A stretch of 64,000 nt of DNA from an uncultured Pseudomonadota bacterium (lineage in GTDB: Bacteria > Pseudomonadota > Gammaproteobacteria > Steroidobacterales > Steroidobacteraceae): contig CAIKZZ010000009.1 in assembly GCA_903832085.1 (NCBI GenBank), positions 45,860-109,859 of the forward strand. The letters run 5' to 3'. This document shows, piece after piece, positions 26,800 to 36,872 of this stretch (its first letter is position 1; every line of letters starts with the position of its first letter). The position numbers and the translations under genes were made by a program. The notes below the pieces were generated by a model that was given only the letters and a program-made list of their open reading frames with translations, did not search any database and was not told the DNA's origin.

Positions 26800-28034
26800 G
26801 TGCGGATCACAGTCCGCGGTCGCTATCCGTGTTTGCGACACAGGCAGGGCCATCGCATCCTGGTGCGTATCAGAATCATCCTGTTTGGCAATGCCCTGAG
26901 ACGGGTATGTATGTGGTGGAAAGTTACGCACTTGTGAAAGAGGTACTTGCCAAGCCAAGCCTGTACTCGAGCAAGGTGTCCTTGTCGTTGCTGGATGCGG
27001 CTTTTCCGGCGGAGGAAGTGGCTGCGATCTTTCGGGCGGGGGGTGTGGTTTGGACGCGCACCCTGCAGACGAATGATCCTCCCGATCACAAGCGCTTTCG
27101 GGTGCTCGTTGAAAAAGTGTTTAATTTTCGACGGGTGGAGGATCTTGATCGTGGTATTCGGGCCACGGTGGAGGATCTCGTCTGGTCAGTCGCTGCGGGG
27201 GAGACCTTTGATGCGGTTGCGCGTTGGGCCGTGCCTTTGCCACTACGCATCATCAGCGAGCAACTCGGTGTGCGGGCGGCAGATTTTTGGGACTTCAAGC
27301 GGTGGTCGGATGCGGCGATCCATGCCATTGGTTTGGGCGCGACGCGCGAGCAGCACGTACACGCGGCGCATTGTGCGGTGGAGTTTCAGCGCTATTTTGT
27401 GCCTATCTTGGCGGATCATCATCAGCGTCCCGCAGGCTCACTGGTGGCGCTCATCGCCGATGCCGCGGCCGACCCGGCTGCGCCATTTACCCTGGCCGAA
27501 CAGCTCTCGCTTTTGCATCAGTTAATGATTGCGGGGCACGAGACGACGACCTCAACCTTGGCATCGCTCCTTTGCGTGTTGGCCGAGGACCCGTCTTTAT
27601 TGGCACGTGTACGGGGTGCGCCGCTGCACCAGCGGCGCTTGGTCGAGGATGTGCTGCGTTTGCATGCGCCTGTGCAGGGACTTTTTCGGGTGACGACTGC
27701 TGCAACTGTCTTGGGCGACATCCCACTGCCCACACGCGCGGTGGTGAGTCTGCGTTTGGGGGCCGCGAATCGGGATCCTGCGCGCTTTGCCGAGACGTAT
27801 GGGCTTGCAGAGTCCACGCAAAGCGCTGCGCATTTGAGTTTTGGCCTTGGGCTGCACCATTGTGTGGGAGCACCGCTCGCGCGGCGTGAGCTCGAGGTGG
27901 CGCTTGATGTGATTAGCCACCGATTCGCGCGCCTTACGCTTGCGATTCCGGTCACGCAACTAACGTACACTCAGAGCGTGATGACGCGGAGTTTGCTTAC
28001 TTTACCGCTGACAGGAACCTTCCATGCCGATTAG
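26796..28034 (+). CDS. Cytochrome P450
   Basis: A 412-residue soluble bacterial P450. The I-helix is AGHETTTST (about 247-255, with the normal acid-alcohol pair), the ExxR is EDVLRLHAPVQ, and the heme loop is FGLGLHHCVGAPLARRE with the Cys ligand. The GTG start at 26796 overlaps the ligase stop (GTGA); the open frame upstream to 26652 is only the antisense-like shift within the ligase. The 3' end overlaps the thiolase start by 11 bp. No ferredoxin or reductase gene is near. Probably hydroxylates a terpenoid, steroid or fatty substrate. Confidence 0.93.
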   Translation: MSADHSPRSLSVFATQAGPSHPGAYQNHPVWQCPETGMYVVESYALVKEVLAKPSLYSSKVSLSLLDAAFPAEEVAAIFRAGGVVWTRTLQTNDPPDHKRFRVLVEKVFNFRRVEDLDRGIRATVEDLVWSVAAGETFDAVARWAVPLPLRIISEQLGVRAADFWDFKRWSDAAIHAIGLGATREQHVHAAHCAVEFQRYFVPILADHHQRPAGSLVALIADAAADPAAPFTLAEQLSLLHQLMIAGHETTTSTLASLLCVLAEDPSLLARVRGAPLHQRRLVEDVLRLHAPVQGLFRVTTAATVLGDIPLPTRAVVSLRLGAANRDPARFAETYGLAESTQSAAHLSFGLGLHHCVGAPLARRELEVALDVISHRFARLTLAIPVTQLTYTQSVMTRSLLTLPLTGTFHAD

Positions 28035-29217
28035 TCCGTTACAGGCTGCCGATATCGTCCTTTCACTGGGTAAGCGCTCGCCGTTGGGTAAGTTTGGAGG
28101 TGGACTTGCTGGAATTTCCTTGACGGATTTGTCTGCGCACACGGCGCGTGCTGCCGTGACGGCGGCTGGGCTGACGCTCCCACAGGTAGATCATTTTGTG
28201 TTTGCGACGACCATTCCGACCGATCGCGATTCGTTGTTTGCGCATCGGGCAATTTGTGTCGCGACAGGTTTTCCGATGGAGACCAGTGCGCTTGGTGTGA
28301 TACGCGCCTGTGGCTCTGGGTTGCAGGCGATTGTGTCGGCGGCGCATCAGGTGCTCGATGGCTCAAGTCACATTGCACTTGCTGGTGGTGCAGAAATTTT
28401 CAGCCGTGTCCCGCATGTGCTGACCACCGCGCGCTGGGGACAAAAGCGTGGCACACAGCAGTTAGAGGACATGCTTGATTGGGCGTATCGGTGTCCGACC
28501 ACGGCGCTGTATATGGGCGAGACGGCAGAATATTTGGCAGCCCAGCACGGCTACACGCGCGTCGCGATGGATGATTGGGCGGTGATGAGTCAATCCCGTG
28601 CAGTGGCCGCTGAGGAGTCAGGATTTTTAGGTCAGCAAATTGCGCCTGTAATGGTGGGCGCCAAGCAGATCGAACGCGATGAGAGTATTCGGCGTGGGAT
28701 CACGCACGCGACGCTTGCGGCCTTGAAGCCCTCGTTCTCGGCGGATGGGACGGTGACGGCGGGTAATGCATCGCCCGTGTCGGATGGCGCGGGCTTTATG
28801 GTGGTGGCTGAGCGCAGCGCGTTGCGTGCAGCCGGTGGGGTCGCGCACGCGCAGCTGCTCGGTTGGGCGACCATTGGGGTCGAGCCGCGCTTGATGGGTC
28901 ACGGGCCGGTCCCGGCCATCCAAAAGCTGTTGCAGCGCCATGGTTTGACGGTTGGGGACATCGATTACTGGGAAATCAATGAAGCCTTTGCGGCGGTGAC
29001 TTTGCATGTCGAGCAGCAGCTCGGCGTTTCGCGGCAGCGCACGAATTTATACGGAGGCGCGATCTCGATTGGACATCCGCCTGGTGTGACAGGAATTCGG
29101 ATGACGCACACGGCGATTCAGCATTTGCGCTCCATCGGTGGCGGGCGGGCGGTGATGGCGATGTGTTTAGGATCCGGTCAGGGTATGGCGGTCTTGATTG
29201 AGAGCACGACAGACTAG
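28024..29217 (+). CDS. Thiolase (acetyl-CoA acyltransferase family)
   Basis: A 397-residue thiolase. The nucleophile Cys is in VIRACGSGLQAI (about 88), with NEAFAAV, GGAISIGHPPG (His) and the C-terminal MCLGSGQGMA (Cys), so all catalytic residues of a degradative thiolase are present. It would cleave a 3-ketoacyl-CoA. Translation is coupled to the P450 gene by an 11-bp overlap. With the ligase upstream it fits a beta-oxidation-type module. Confidence 0.93.
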   Translation: MPISPLQAADIVLSLGKRSPLGKFGGGLAGISLTDLSAHTARAAVTAAGLTLPQVDHFVFATTIPTDRDSLFAHRAICVATGFPMETSALGVIRACGSGLQAIVSAAHQVLDGSSHIALAGGAEIFSRVPHVLTTARWGQKRGTQQLEDMLDWAYRCPTTALYMGETAEYLAAQHGYTRVAMDDWAVMSQSRAVAAEESGFLGQQIAPVMVGAKQIERDESIRRGITHATLAALKPSFSADGTVTAGNASPVSDGAGFMVVAERSALRAAGGVAHAQLLGWATIGVEPRLMGHGPVPAIQKLLQRHGLTVGDIDYWEINEAFAAVTLHVEQQLGVSRQRTNLYGGAISIGHPPGVTGIRMTHTAIQHLRSIGGGRAVMAMCLGSGQGMAVLIESTTD

Positions 29218-29227
29218 GAGTGTATGC

Positions 29228-29776
29228 ATGGGTGATGAGACGCAGGCGCGCTTGCGCCGAATAGAGGATCGAGAGGCACTGCGCACGCTCGTGACACGCT
29301 ATGGGTTTGCGATTGATGATCGGGATACGGATCTACTCGCCGGGTTATTCACTGACGACGGGGTGCTTGACTCCGTGGATGGGACGATCGCGGCCTCCGG
29401 CCGTGAGGCAATCGTGGCGTTTTATCAGGCGCGGTTTGCGATTTTGGGGCCCACCTTTCATTACACGCACGATCACTTAGTCACGCTCGATTCGCACGAT
29501 CCCGATCAGGCACGCGCGGTCGTGACGGCGCATTCGGAAGCCGTACGCAATGGCGTGCCCATGTTGGCGGCGATTCGTTATTTGGATCGCTACCAACGCG
29601 AGCACGGCCAGTGGCGGTTTGCGCATCGGCGCTTGAGTTTTTTCTATCATTTGCCGGTGAGTGACTATGTGGGTGCATTTCGTGACAGCTTACGCAAACG
29701 CACCGGTGGTACGCCACAACCGGCAGATTGGCCAGAGGCTTTAGCGAGCTGGCAGGCCTGTTATCCGGTCGCGTAA
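29228..29776 (+). CDS. SnoaL-like / NTF2-fold protein
   Basis: A 182-residue SnoaL_4-type protein with RRIEDREALRTLVTRYGFAID, LFTDDGVLDS and WRFAHRRLSFFYHLP. Such proteins occur beside ring hydroxylases and SDRs in aromatic and terpenoid catabolism, with dehydratase or isomerase roles in a few cases. The ATG at 29228 follows AGGAG at 29216; the frame upstream overlaps the thiolase gene and is not conserved. Confidence 0.85.
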   Translation: MGDETQARLRRIEDREALRTLVTRYGFAIDDRDTDLLAGLFTDDGVLDSVDGTIAASGREAIVAFYQARFAILGPTFHYTHDHLVTLDSHDPDQARAVVTAHSEAVRNGVPMLAAIRYLDRYQREHGQWRFAHRRLSFFYHLPVSDYVGAFRDSLRKRTGGTPQPADWPEALASWQACYPVA

Positions 29777-29867
29777 GTACTGGCGCGCGTCACGCGCTCA
29801 ATGCGTTGTATCGCGTCGATTTCAGTGATGACGGTGTGGATTTGTGATCAATCGCACGGGGGCGGCT

Positions 29868-30671
29868 ATGACACAGGGTCGATTGCTTGGTAAGACGGCG
29901 TTTGTGACTGGGGGTGGCGCGGGGATTGGAGCGGCATCTGCACTGAGCCTCGCCGCGCACGGGGCCCGGGTGGTCGTGACCGATCTCGATGCCGCCGCTG
30001 CCGTAGCAGTTGCTGCACAGATTACAGCGGCCGGTGGTCAGGCAGTGGGCTGGCACTTGGATGTCACCGATGAGAGCGAGTGGGAGGCCCGCATCCAAGA
30101 GACGCTGGGGACGTTTGGGGCGCTCACAGTGCTGTTGAACAATGCAGGCATCGCGCCGACTGCGGATTTAATTGAGGATTTAAAATTAAGCGATTGGCGC
30201 CGCACTTTGGCTGTGAATTTGGATGGCGTTTTTTTAGGTGTGAAGCATGGCATCCGCGCTATGAAGGCCAATACCGCGAGCGCTGGCAGCATTATTAACG
30301 TCTCGTCGGTCTATGGCATTGTGGGCACGACCCGCGCGCCTGATTATGTGGCGGCGAAAGGGGCGGTGCGCTTACTCACCAAAGCGGCGGCACTGGAGTG
30401 TAGTCAGAGTCGCTATCCGATCCGTGTGAACTCAATTCACCCAGGCTTTATCGAAACACCGATGCTAAGTGCAGGGTTGTCGTCTATGGTGCAACGCGGG
30501 TTCTTCCCGAACACCGACACGGCGCACCAAGTGTTGCAAAGCTTGCATCCGATTGGTCGCTTAGGCTTGCCTACCGATGTTGCCGCGGCCGTTGTGTATC
30601 TGGCGAGCGATGAGTCGGCCTTCATGACGGGTAGCGAATTAGTGATCGATGGGGGTTACACGGCGCAGTAA
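29868..30671 (+). CDS. Short-chain dehydrogenase/reductase
   Basis: A 267-residue classical SDR with VTGGGAGIGAA, LLNNAGIAP, NVSSVYGIVG and the Tyr-Lys pair in YVAAKGAV. The end ELVIDGGYTAQ is normal. The long ECSQSRYPIRVNSIHPGF segment resembles 3-alpha/20-beta-hydroxysteroid-type dehydrogenases. ATG 29868 is preceded by GGGGGCGG; a GTG at 29844 is possible. Last gene of the rightward block before the convergent monooxygenase gene. Confidence 0.92.
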   Translation: MTQGRLLGKTAFVTGGGAGIGAASALSLAAHGARVVVTDLDAAAAVAVAAQITAAGGQAVGWHLDVTDESEWEARIQETLGTFGALTVLLNNAGIAPTADLIEDLKLSDWRRTLAVNLDGVFLGVKHGIRAMKANTASAGSIINVSSVYGIVGTTRAPDYVAAKGAVRLLTKAAALECSQSRYPIRVNSIHPGFIETPMLSAGLSSMVQRGFFPNTDTAHQVLQSLHPIGRLGLPTDVAAAVVYLASDESAFMTGSELVIDGGYTAQ

Positions 30672-30753
30672 ATAGGCGCTGACTTAAACGTGCGGCCGGT
30701 GGTCGTTAAGGATACGCGGCGGGGATCATTACCCCGCCGCGCGCGATTGATCG

Positions 30754-32382
30754 TTATGCCGAGAGCACAAACCCCTCGTAGTTTTTTTGTGCCACGTCGC
30801 TGCAGATCTGTGCATAGGGGCCCACGCCGCCCACGTACGGCATAAAGATTTTCTTTTTGCCTGGTATGTTGGCGCCGGTGTACCACGAGTTGGCTTTGGG
30901 AAAGAGCGTGGTGTTGCCCACATCGGTGACGTGCTGTACCCACTTCTCTTGGGCCTCAGCGCTCGCCTCAATCGTATTGAGTCCCTGGGCACGCAAGTGT
31001 GCGATGCAGTTGGTGATCCATTCGATATGCTGCTCGATCGAGACCACGACGTTACTGAGCACCGAAGGACTCCCCGGGCCTGTCACGGTGAACAGGTTCG
31101 GAAATCCGCTGACCATGAGACCTAAGTAGGTTTTAGGGCCATCTTCCCACTGTGCTTTGAGCTTGACGCCACCGCGGCCTTGAATGTCGATGGCATTGAG
31201 TGAGCCGGTCATGGCATCAAAGCCTGTGGCAAAGACTAAGACGTCAAGATCGTAATTGGCATCGCGGGTTTTTAAGCCGGTTGCAGTGATCTCCTCAATG
31301 GGTGAGGAGCGCACATCGACCAAAGTCACGTTGGGGCGGTTGTAGGTGGCGTAATAATTTGAGTCCACACAAATGCGCTTGGTGCCGAGCGGATGATCGG
31401 TAGGGCACAGCAGGTCTGCGACTTGGGGGTCTTTAACAACGGCGCGAATTTTATTGCGCACAAAGTTCGCGACCGTGTCGTTGGCCTCGTCCGTGACCAA
31501 TAGATCCATGTAGGCGAGTAATAGACGAGTGGCGCCACCATAGGCCCAAGCGGCTTCAAACTTGGCCTCGCGTTCCTCGGCACTCGCTTGATTTACCATG
31601 AGGGTCGGCATATCGCAGGGGATGCCGAACATGGACTCACGTCCCGCTTGACGGTGTGCGGCATAGCGGGCTTTGAGGTCGCGCTCATAGTCACGATCGA
31701 GCGGCCCGTTGTGGGCCGGTACACTGAAGTTGGGGGTGCGCTGAAACACGTGCAAGTGCTTGGCTTGTGCGGCAACTTGCGGGATGACTTGGATACCGGT
31801 GGAACCGGTACCAATGACGCCCACGCGCTGGCCTGTGAAATCGACCGGTGTGTGCGGCCACCGTGCCGTGTGGTGCCAGGTGCCCTTAAAGCGTTCAATA
31901 CCCGGAAATGGCGGTACGCGCACAGTCGACAGACAGCCACTCGCCATAATACAGAAGGTGGATGTGTACTCGGTGCCCTTATCCGTGCGGACCTTCCAGG
32001 TCTTGCTGGACTCTTGGTAATGGGCCGCGGTGACACGCGTGTTTAACTCAATCGCGGAGCGCAACTGAAAGCGATCAGCCACGTGATTGAGATAGGTTAA
32101 GATTTCGGCTTGTTGCGGATAGCGCTCCGTCCACTGCCATTCTTGTTGCAAGGCATCGTCGAACGAGTAGCAATATTCCATGCTCTCCACGTCGCAGCGT
32201 GCACCGGGATAGCGGTTCCAATACCAGGTCCCGCCCACCCCTGCACCCGCTTCAATGACATGCACCGACATGCCGAGTTTGCGCAACTGGTAGATCAGAT
32301 ACAGTCCCGAAAAACCGGCGCCGACGACAATGGCGTCATAGTGCGTGCCGGTTGGTGCGGGGGCGGATGTTCCATTGGCCAT
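30754..32382 (-). CDS. Flavin-containing Baeyer-Villiger-type monooxygenase
   Basis: A 542-residue flavoprotein. First Rossmann motif VGAGFSGLYLIYQL, then GGTWYWNRYPGARCD, the Baeyer-Villiger fingerprint FKGTWHHTARWP (about 150-161), the NADP motif GVIGTGSTGIQVIP and a final ATGFD. These match cyclohexanone/phenylacetone/steroid monooxygenases that insert oxygen next to a ketone using FAD and NADPH. It follows the molybdenum-hydroxylase gene on the minus strand with a 48-bp gap and may share its transcript. With the P450s and esterases nearby, a ketone-to-ester-to-alcohol/acid route is plausible. Confidence 0.95.
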   Translation of the reverse strand: MANGTSAPAPTGTHYDAIVVGAGFSGLYLIYQLRKLGMSVHVIEAGAGVGGTWYWNRYPGARCDVESMEYCYSFDDALQQEWQWTERYPQQAEILTYLNHVADRFQLRSAIELNTRVTAAHYQESSKTWKVRTDKGTEYTSTFCIMASGCLSTVRVPPFPGIERFKGTWHHTARWPHTPVDFTGQRVGVIGTGSTGIQVIPQVAAQAKHLHVFQRTPNFSVPAHNGPLDRDYERDLKARYAAHRQAGRESMFGIPCDMPTLMVNQASAEEREAKFEAAWAYGGATRLLLAYMDLLVTDEANDTVANFVRNKIRAVVKDPQVADLLCPTDHPLGTKRICVDSNYYATYNRPNVTLVDVRSSPIEEITATGLKTRDANYDLDVLVFATGFDAMTGSLNAIDIQGRGGVKLKAQWEDGPKTYLGLMVSGFPNLFTVTGPGSPSVLSNVVVSIEQHIEWITNCIAHLRAQGLNTIEASAEAQEKWVQHVTDVGNTTLFPKANSWYTGANIPGKKKIFMPYVGGVGPYAQICSDVAQKNYEGFVLSA

Positions 32383-32430
32383 ACGTGTGCTTCCGTGAAG
32401 GGGAGTGAGTTTACGCGTGCTGCAGCAGCC

Positions 32431-34803
32431 TTATGCAGCAGCCTTCGCAGCTTGCAGGGCGTTCCATATTTTAAGTGGTGTTGCTGGCATGGAGATGTCC
32501 TGCACACCCGCCGGTTGCAGAGCATCTACGACCGCGTTCATGACGGCCGGTGTGGCTGCGATCGCGCCTGCCTCACCGCAGCCTTTGACCCCTAAGGCAT
32601 TGTGAGGGGATGGGGTGACGATGTAGTCGAGCTTGAAGTTGGGTACGTCATCGGCGCGTGGCAGGCAATAATCCATCAGCGAGCCGGATAACAACTGCGC
32701 GCTGTCCTCGTCGTACACGCAGTTCTCAAGCAACGCCTGTCCAATGCCTTGCACCGTGCCGCCATGCACCTGACCGTCCACGATCATGGGGTTCACGATA
32801 TTGCCGAAGTCATCGACCACCGAGTAGGCGACGATGTCGGTGGTGCCGGTGTCAGGATCAATCTCCAGTTCGCACACATGCACACCTGCCGGGAAGGTGA
32901 AGTTCACCGGATCAAAGAACGCGGTTTCTTCAAGGCCTGGTTCGATTTCATCAGTGGGGAAGCGCGCCGGTGCGTGTGCGGTGAAGGCGAGTTCGCCGAA
33001 GGCCAAGCCTTTGTCGGTGCCTACCACCGAGAAGCGGCCATTCTCAAAAATGATGTCGGCTTCCGCGGCTTCCAGTACGTGGGAGGTAATTTTTTTACCC
33101 TTCGCGATGATTTTGTCGAGTGCTTTAATAATCGCGGTGCCACCAAGCGCAAGTGAGCGCGACCCGTTGGTGCCGAGTCCAAAGGGTGTGCGCGCGGTAT
33201 CGCCGTGCACAATCTCAATCTGCTCCATCGGGATCGAGAGCTTGTCAGACACGACTTGTGCAAACGTGGTCTCGTGCCCTTGGCCATGCGAATGAGTTCC
33301 GGTCATCACGATCACGCCACCGGTGGGATTGACACGCACGGTGGCGGATTCAAACATGCCGCTACCACCGCCGTTGGCCATCACAATTTTGGACGGCGCC
33401 GCGCCGCAGGCCTCGATGTAACTCGACAGCCCAATGCCGCGCAATTTGCCACGTGTTTTGGCTTCGGCGCGGCGCGCCTCAAAGCCCTTGTAGTCGCTGA
33501 GCGCCAACGCTTTGTCGAGGGCGAGCTCGTATTGACCTGAGTCGTACTCAGAGCCCATGGGCGTTTTGTAGGGAAACGCATCCACTGGAATGAGATTGCG
33601 ACGACGCAGCTCGGCCGGATCCATCCCCAGATCATCCGCTGCCCGATCCACGATGCGTTCAATGACGTAGGTGGCTTCCGGTCGCCCGGCGCCACGATAT
33701 GCATCCACGGGAACTGTGTTGGTGAGCACACCGGTCACGTCACAGTAAATGGCAGGAATGGGATAAGTACCCGACAACAAGGTCGCGTAGAAGAACGTGG
33801 GGATCGCGGGCCCGAAGGTGGAGTAATAGCCGCCCATGTTGGCGTGCGTGCTCACGCGAAGGCCAATGAACTTCGCGTCTTTATCGAGAGCCAGTTCCAC
33901 ATGGGTTTGGTGATCACGACCGTGGCGGTCACTGATAAAGGCTTCGCTACGCTCAGACGTCCAGCGCACCGGTCGGCCGAGTTTGCGTGCGGCCCAGCAG
34001 GCGATGACTTCTTCGTGATAGTGCATGGCTTTGATACCAAAGCCACCACCGACGTCGGGTGAGATCACGCGGATCTTGTGCTCTGGAAAACCGAGTGAGG
34101 CGGTGGCAAGCAAAATGCGTTGCACGTGTGGATTTTGTGACGAAAGATACAGAGTGAACTCACCCTTGCCGACATCAAACTCCGCGCACACGGCGCGCGG
34201 TTCCATGGAATTACAAATAATGCGGCTATTGACGAGGTCCATCTTGGCGATGTGTGCCGCGCGTGCAAAAGCGGCGGTGACAGGCGCTTCTGCGCCGATG
34301 TGCCAGTGAAAACCCACATTGCCCTTGGCGCCGTCCCACACGATTGGCGCGCCCGGTGCGATGGCGCGTTCAATGGAGGCCACTGCTGGCAAATCATCGA
34401 TCTCAATCTCAATGAGTTCGGCGGCATCTTTGGCTTGGTGTACCGATTCGGCGATGACGACAGCGATGGGTTCGCCCACGTAGCGCACACGGTCGTGCGC
34501 AACAACCGGCATGGTGGGGGAGAACATGGGCGTGCCGTCGATGTTCATCGTCATCCAGCCGCAGGGCAGGATGCCAATTTTATCGGCTTGTAAATCCGCG
34601 CCGTTGTAGGCGGCAATGACGCCAGGAGCGCTGAGTGCGTGTGAGACGTCGACTTTTTTGATGATGCCGTGCGCCGTGGTGGCGCGCACGATGTAGGCGT
34701 GGCTTTGCCCGGGGCGCTGGATGTCGTCGGTGTAAGTTCCCGTGCCGGTAATGAAACGCTGATCTTCGACCCGTAGGACCGATGCACCAATTCCGCTGCC
34801 CAT
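32431..34803 (-). CDS. coxL: Form II CoxL-like molybdopterin-binding large subunit
   Basis: A 790-residue xanthine-dehydrogenase-family catalytic subunit: LRVEDQRFITGTGTYTDDI at the N-terminus, VGGGFGIKAMHYHEE, AYRGAGRPEATYVIERIVD, and late GCGEAGAIAATPAVMNA with the catalytic Glu. The loop AYRGAGR marks form II (BMS-type) enzymes. True aerobic CO dehydrogenase has AYRCSFR, so CO oxidation should not be inferred. It would hydroxylate an aldehyde or heterocycle. The small and FAD subunits are on the plus strand in the divergent coxGSMDE-like run, an unusual split. The shared promoter region is 34804-34950. Confidence 0.92.
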   Translation of the reverse strand: MGSGIGASVLRVEDQRFITGTGTYTDDIQRPGQSHAYIVRATTAHGIIKKVDVSHALSAPGVIAAYNGADLQADKIGILPCGWMTMNIDGTPMFSPTMPVVAHDRVRYVGEPIAVVIAESVHQAKDAAELIEIEIDDLPAVASIERAIAPGAPIVWDGAKGNVGFHWHIGAEAPVTAAFARAAHIAKMDLVNSRIICNSMEPRAVCAEFDVGKGEFTLYLSSQNPHVQRILLATASLGFPEHKIRVISPDVGGGFGIKAMHYHEEVIACWAARKLGRPVRWTSERSEAFISDRHGRDHQTHVELALDKDAKFIGLRVSTHANMGGYYSTFGPAIPTFFYATLLSGTYPIPAIYCDVTGVLTNTVPVDAYRGAGRPEATYVIERIVDRAADDLGMDPAELRRRNLIPVDAFPYKTPMGSEYDSGQYELALDKALALSDYKGFEARRAEAKTRGKLRGIGLSSYIEACGAAPSKIVMANGGGSGMFESATVRVNPTGGVIVMTGTHSHGQGHETTFAQVVSDKLSIPMEQIEIVHGDTARTPFGLGTNGSRSLALGGTAIIKALDKIIAKGKKITSHVLEAAEADIIFENGRFSVVGTDKGLAFGELAFTAHAPARFPTDEIEPGLEETAFFDPVNFTFPAGVHVCELEIDPDTGTTDIVAYSVVDDFGNIVNPMIVDGQVHGGTVQGIGQALLENCVYDEDSAQLLSGSLMDYCLPRADDVPNFKLDYIVTPSPHNALGVKGCGEAGAIAATPAVMNAVVDALQPAGVQDISMPATPLKIWNALQAAKAAA

Positions 34804-34950
34804 CGTGACTCCCGCCTGAAGGTATACTTAGATGGCAAAAGGATAGCACTCACGGTGGTGTAGGCGCGGTCCACTTTGCAATCGCCGGCCGCCACTGGCA
34901 CGCGCGATCAGGTACGCTTCGCACCGTGGGAGTTCCACGGTCGAGGCGAG

Positions 34951-35526
34951 ATGAGCATGGCGATACAGGGTGAATACCGAATTGCTGCACCGCGGCAAAG
35001 CGTGTGGCAGGCGCTGAATGATCCTGCGGTGCTAAAAGCCTGCGTCCCTGGCTGCGAATCCTTAACCATGCTGTCACCGACCGAGATCGAGGCCCGCGTG
35101 ATGGCGCAGTTAGGCCCAATTAAGTCGGTGTTTGCGACCAAAATTGTGTTGTCGGATCTCAATCCGCCGGCTGGCTACACCTTGACTGGGGAAGGGAAGG
35201 GCCCGGTGGGTTTTGGCAAGGGCAGTGCGAGCGTGAGTCTGGTGGAGGACGGGGCTGTCACGGTCTTAAGCTACACCGCTACCTTGTCGTTGGGCGGCAA
35301 ACTGGCTCAAGTGGGCTCGCGTTTGGTCGAAGCGGCGACGCGCCAGCTGGCTGATCAGTTTTTTGATGCCTTCGCCAAGCACATGGATGCCAACGCCACA
35401 CGCACCCCAGCCATCGAGAGTGCTGGCGCTACGGCGCCGGGTGCGCGACACTTTAACGTCGGCTGGTGGCCTGCGATCGTGGGTCTTGCGGCGGGCGTTG
35501 CGGCGGCCTATTGGTATTGGCGCTGA
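34951..35526 (+). CDS. coxG: CoxG-like SRPBCC protein with C-terminal membrane anchor
   Basis: A 191-residue SRPBCC-fold protein of the CoxG/COXG family: YRIAAPRQSVWQALNDPAVL, CVPGCESL, and YTATLSLGGKLAQVGSRLVE. The C-terminus has one hydrophobic helix (WWPAIVGLAAGVAAAYWYW), which fits the membrane anchoring known for CoxG of carboxydotrophs. ATG 34951 has GAGGCGAG upstream. It starts the rightward accessory operon that faces coxL. Confidence 0.9.
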   Translation: MSMAIQGEYRIAAPRQSVWQALNDPAVLKACVPGCESLTMLSPTEIEARVMAQLGPIKSVFATKIVLSDLNPPAGYTLTGEGKGPVGFGKGSASVSLVEDGAVTVLSYTATLSLGGKLAQVGSRLVEAATRQLADQFFDAFAKHMDANATRTPAIESAGATAPGARHFNVGWWPAIVGLAAGVAAAYWYWR

Positions 35527-35585
35527 GCGTGAACGTTTAACTAAAGTGCAGTGATCAACTGAACAAGAGCACGGGAGTGCGCCTG

Positions 35586-36068
35586 ATGGGTATAGCAGTC
35601 GCGATGGTCGTCAATGGTCGCAACGTCACCGCCGAGGTGGATGAGCGCACGTTGTTGGTGGAATTTCTGCGTCGCGATTTGCGACTCACGGGCACGCATG
35701 TGGGCTGCGACACCAGTCAGTGTGGCGCCTGTGTGGTACATGTGGACGGGCGCGCCATCAAAAGTTGCACGATGCTGGCAGTGCAAGCCGCGGGCAGCGC
35801 AGTCACGACCATTGAAGGTCTTGGCAGCGGGACACAATTGCATGCGGTGCAGGAAGCGTTTCGTAACTGTCATGGTTTGCAGTGCGGCTACTGCACGCCG
35901 GGCATGATCATGACGGCCGTGGAGCTGTTAAAGCGCAATCCGAATCCAAGCGAGCATCAGATTCGTGAGGGCCTTGAGGGCAATATCTGCCGTTGCACGG
36001 GCTATCACAACATTGTCAAAGCGATTGCATCGGCCGCGAAGGTGTTGCAAGCAACGGCTGCCGCTTAG
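35586..36068 (+). CDS. coxS: CoxS-like [2Fe-2S] small subunit
   Basis: A 160-residue iron-sulfur subunit. The plant-type cluster ligands are in [15 protein letters not shown] with a later Cys (about residue 60), and the second cluster in [10 protein letters not shown] and CRCTGYHN. It passes electrons from the molybdenum centre to FAD. Stop is 9 bp before the FAD subunit gene. GTG 35577 is an alternative start. Confidence 0.95.
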   Translation: MGIAVAMVVNGRNVTAEVDERTLLVEFLRRDLRLTGTHVGCDTSQCGACVVHVDGRAIKSCTMLAVQAAGSAVTTIEGLGSGTQLHAVQEAFRNCHGLQCGYCTPGMIMTAVELLKRNPNPSEHQIREGLEGNICRCTGYHNIVKAIASAAKVLQATAAA

Positions 36069-36077
36069 GAGTTTTCG

Positions 36078-36872
36078 ATGTATTCATTTAACTATGTGCG
36101 TCCGAGTTCGGTGGCCGAGGCAGTCAAAGCGCTCAATGGTGGGAACTTTTTGTCCGGTGGTATGACGTTGTTGCCGTCGCTGAAAATGCGCCTCGCACGT
36201 CCCGAAACGCTGGTGGATCTCGCGGGCATTGCCGAATTAACGGGTATCACGATCGAAGGGGATCGCCTGTGCATTGGCGCGATGACGCGTCACAGTGATG
36301 TGGCAAGTTCTGCCGATATTCAGCGGGTCTTGCCGGCGTTGGCTGAGCTCGCGGGGGGGATTGGTGATCCTTTGGTGCGCAATCGCGGCACGATTGGTGG
36401 TTCGATCGCGAACAGTGATCCGTCCGCGGATTATCCGGCGGCAGCGGTTGCCTTGGATGCGACGATTGTGACCGATCGGCGCGAGATTCCAGCGAGCAGC
36501 TTTTTTACCGGGCTTTTTACCACCGCCTTGCAGGCGGGTGAATTAGTGACGCGAATCAAGTTCCCCATGATCAAGCGTGCGGCCTATGCCAAGTTCCCCA
36601 GTCCCGCATCGCGCTACGCGATGGTGGGGGTCATGGTGGTGGACACCGGCAAGGGCGTGCGCGTGGCGGTGACGGGCGCAGGGCCTTGCGTGTTTCGCCA
36701 GGAAGCGTTTGAGAAAGCGCTTGATCAGAATTTTGCGCCACAGGCGATCGATGGCATTGTGGTGTCGGCGGAGGGCTTGAATCAGGATCTATTCGGCACC
36801 CCAGAATACCGTGCAAACTTAATTTCGGTAATGACACGGCGTGCGGTTGCGGCGGTACAGGCCCGCAGATGA
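36078..36872 (+). CDS. coxM: CoxM-like FAD-binding subunit
   Basis: A 264-residue FAD-binding medium subunit: FNYVRPSSVAEAVKAL, LSGGMTLLPSLKMRLARPE (FAD loop 1), RNRGTIGGSIANSDPSADYPAA (in the family the second FAD loop, shown partly) and the C-terminal CO-dehydrogenase flavoprotein domain. RBS AGGAG precedes the ATG. Its stop overlaps the MoxR gene by 4 bp (ATGA). Confidence 0.95.
   Translation: MYSFNYVRPSSVAEAVKALNGGNFLSGGMTLLPSLKMRLARPETLVDLAGIAELTGITIEGDRLCIGAMTRHSDVASSADIQRVLPALAELAGGIGDPLVRNRGTIGGSIANSDPSADYPAAAVALDATIVTDRREIPASSFFTGLFTTALQAGELVTRIKFPMIKRAAYAKFPSPASRYAMVGVMVVDTGKGVRVAVTGAGPCVFRQEAFEKALDQNFAPQAIDGIVVSAEGLNQDLFGTPEYRANLISVMTRRAVAAVQARR

Noticed and set aside
32431..36872. 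Aerobic carbon monoxide dehydrogenase (form I)
   Set aside because: The large subunit has AYRGAGR and not AYRCSFR, so only a form II-type enzyme is supported.
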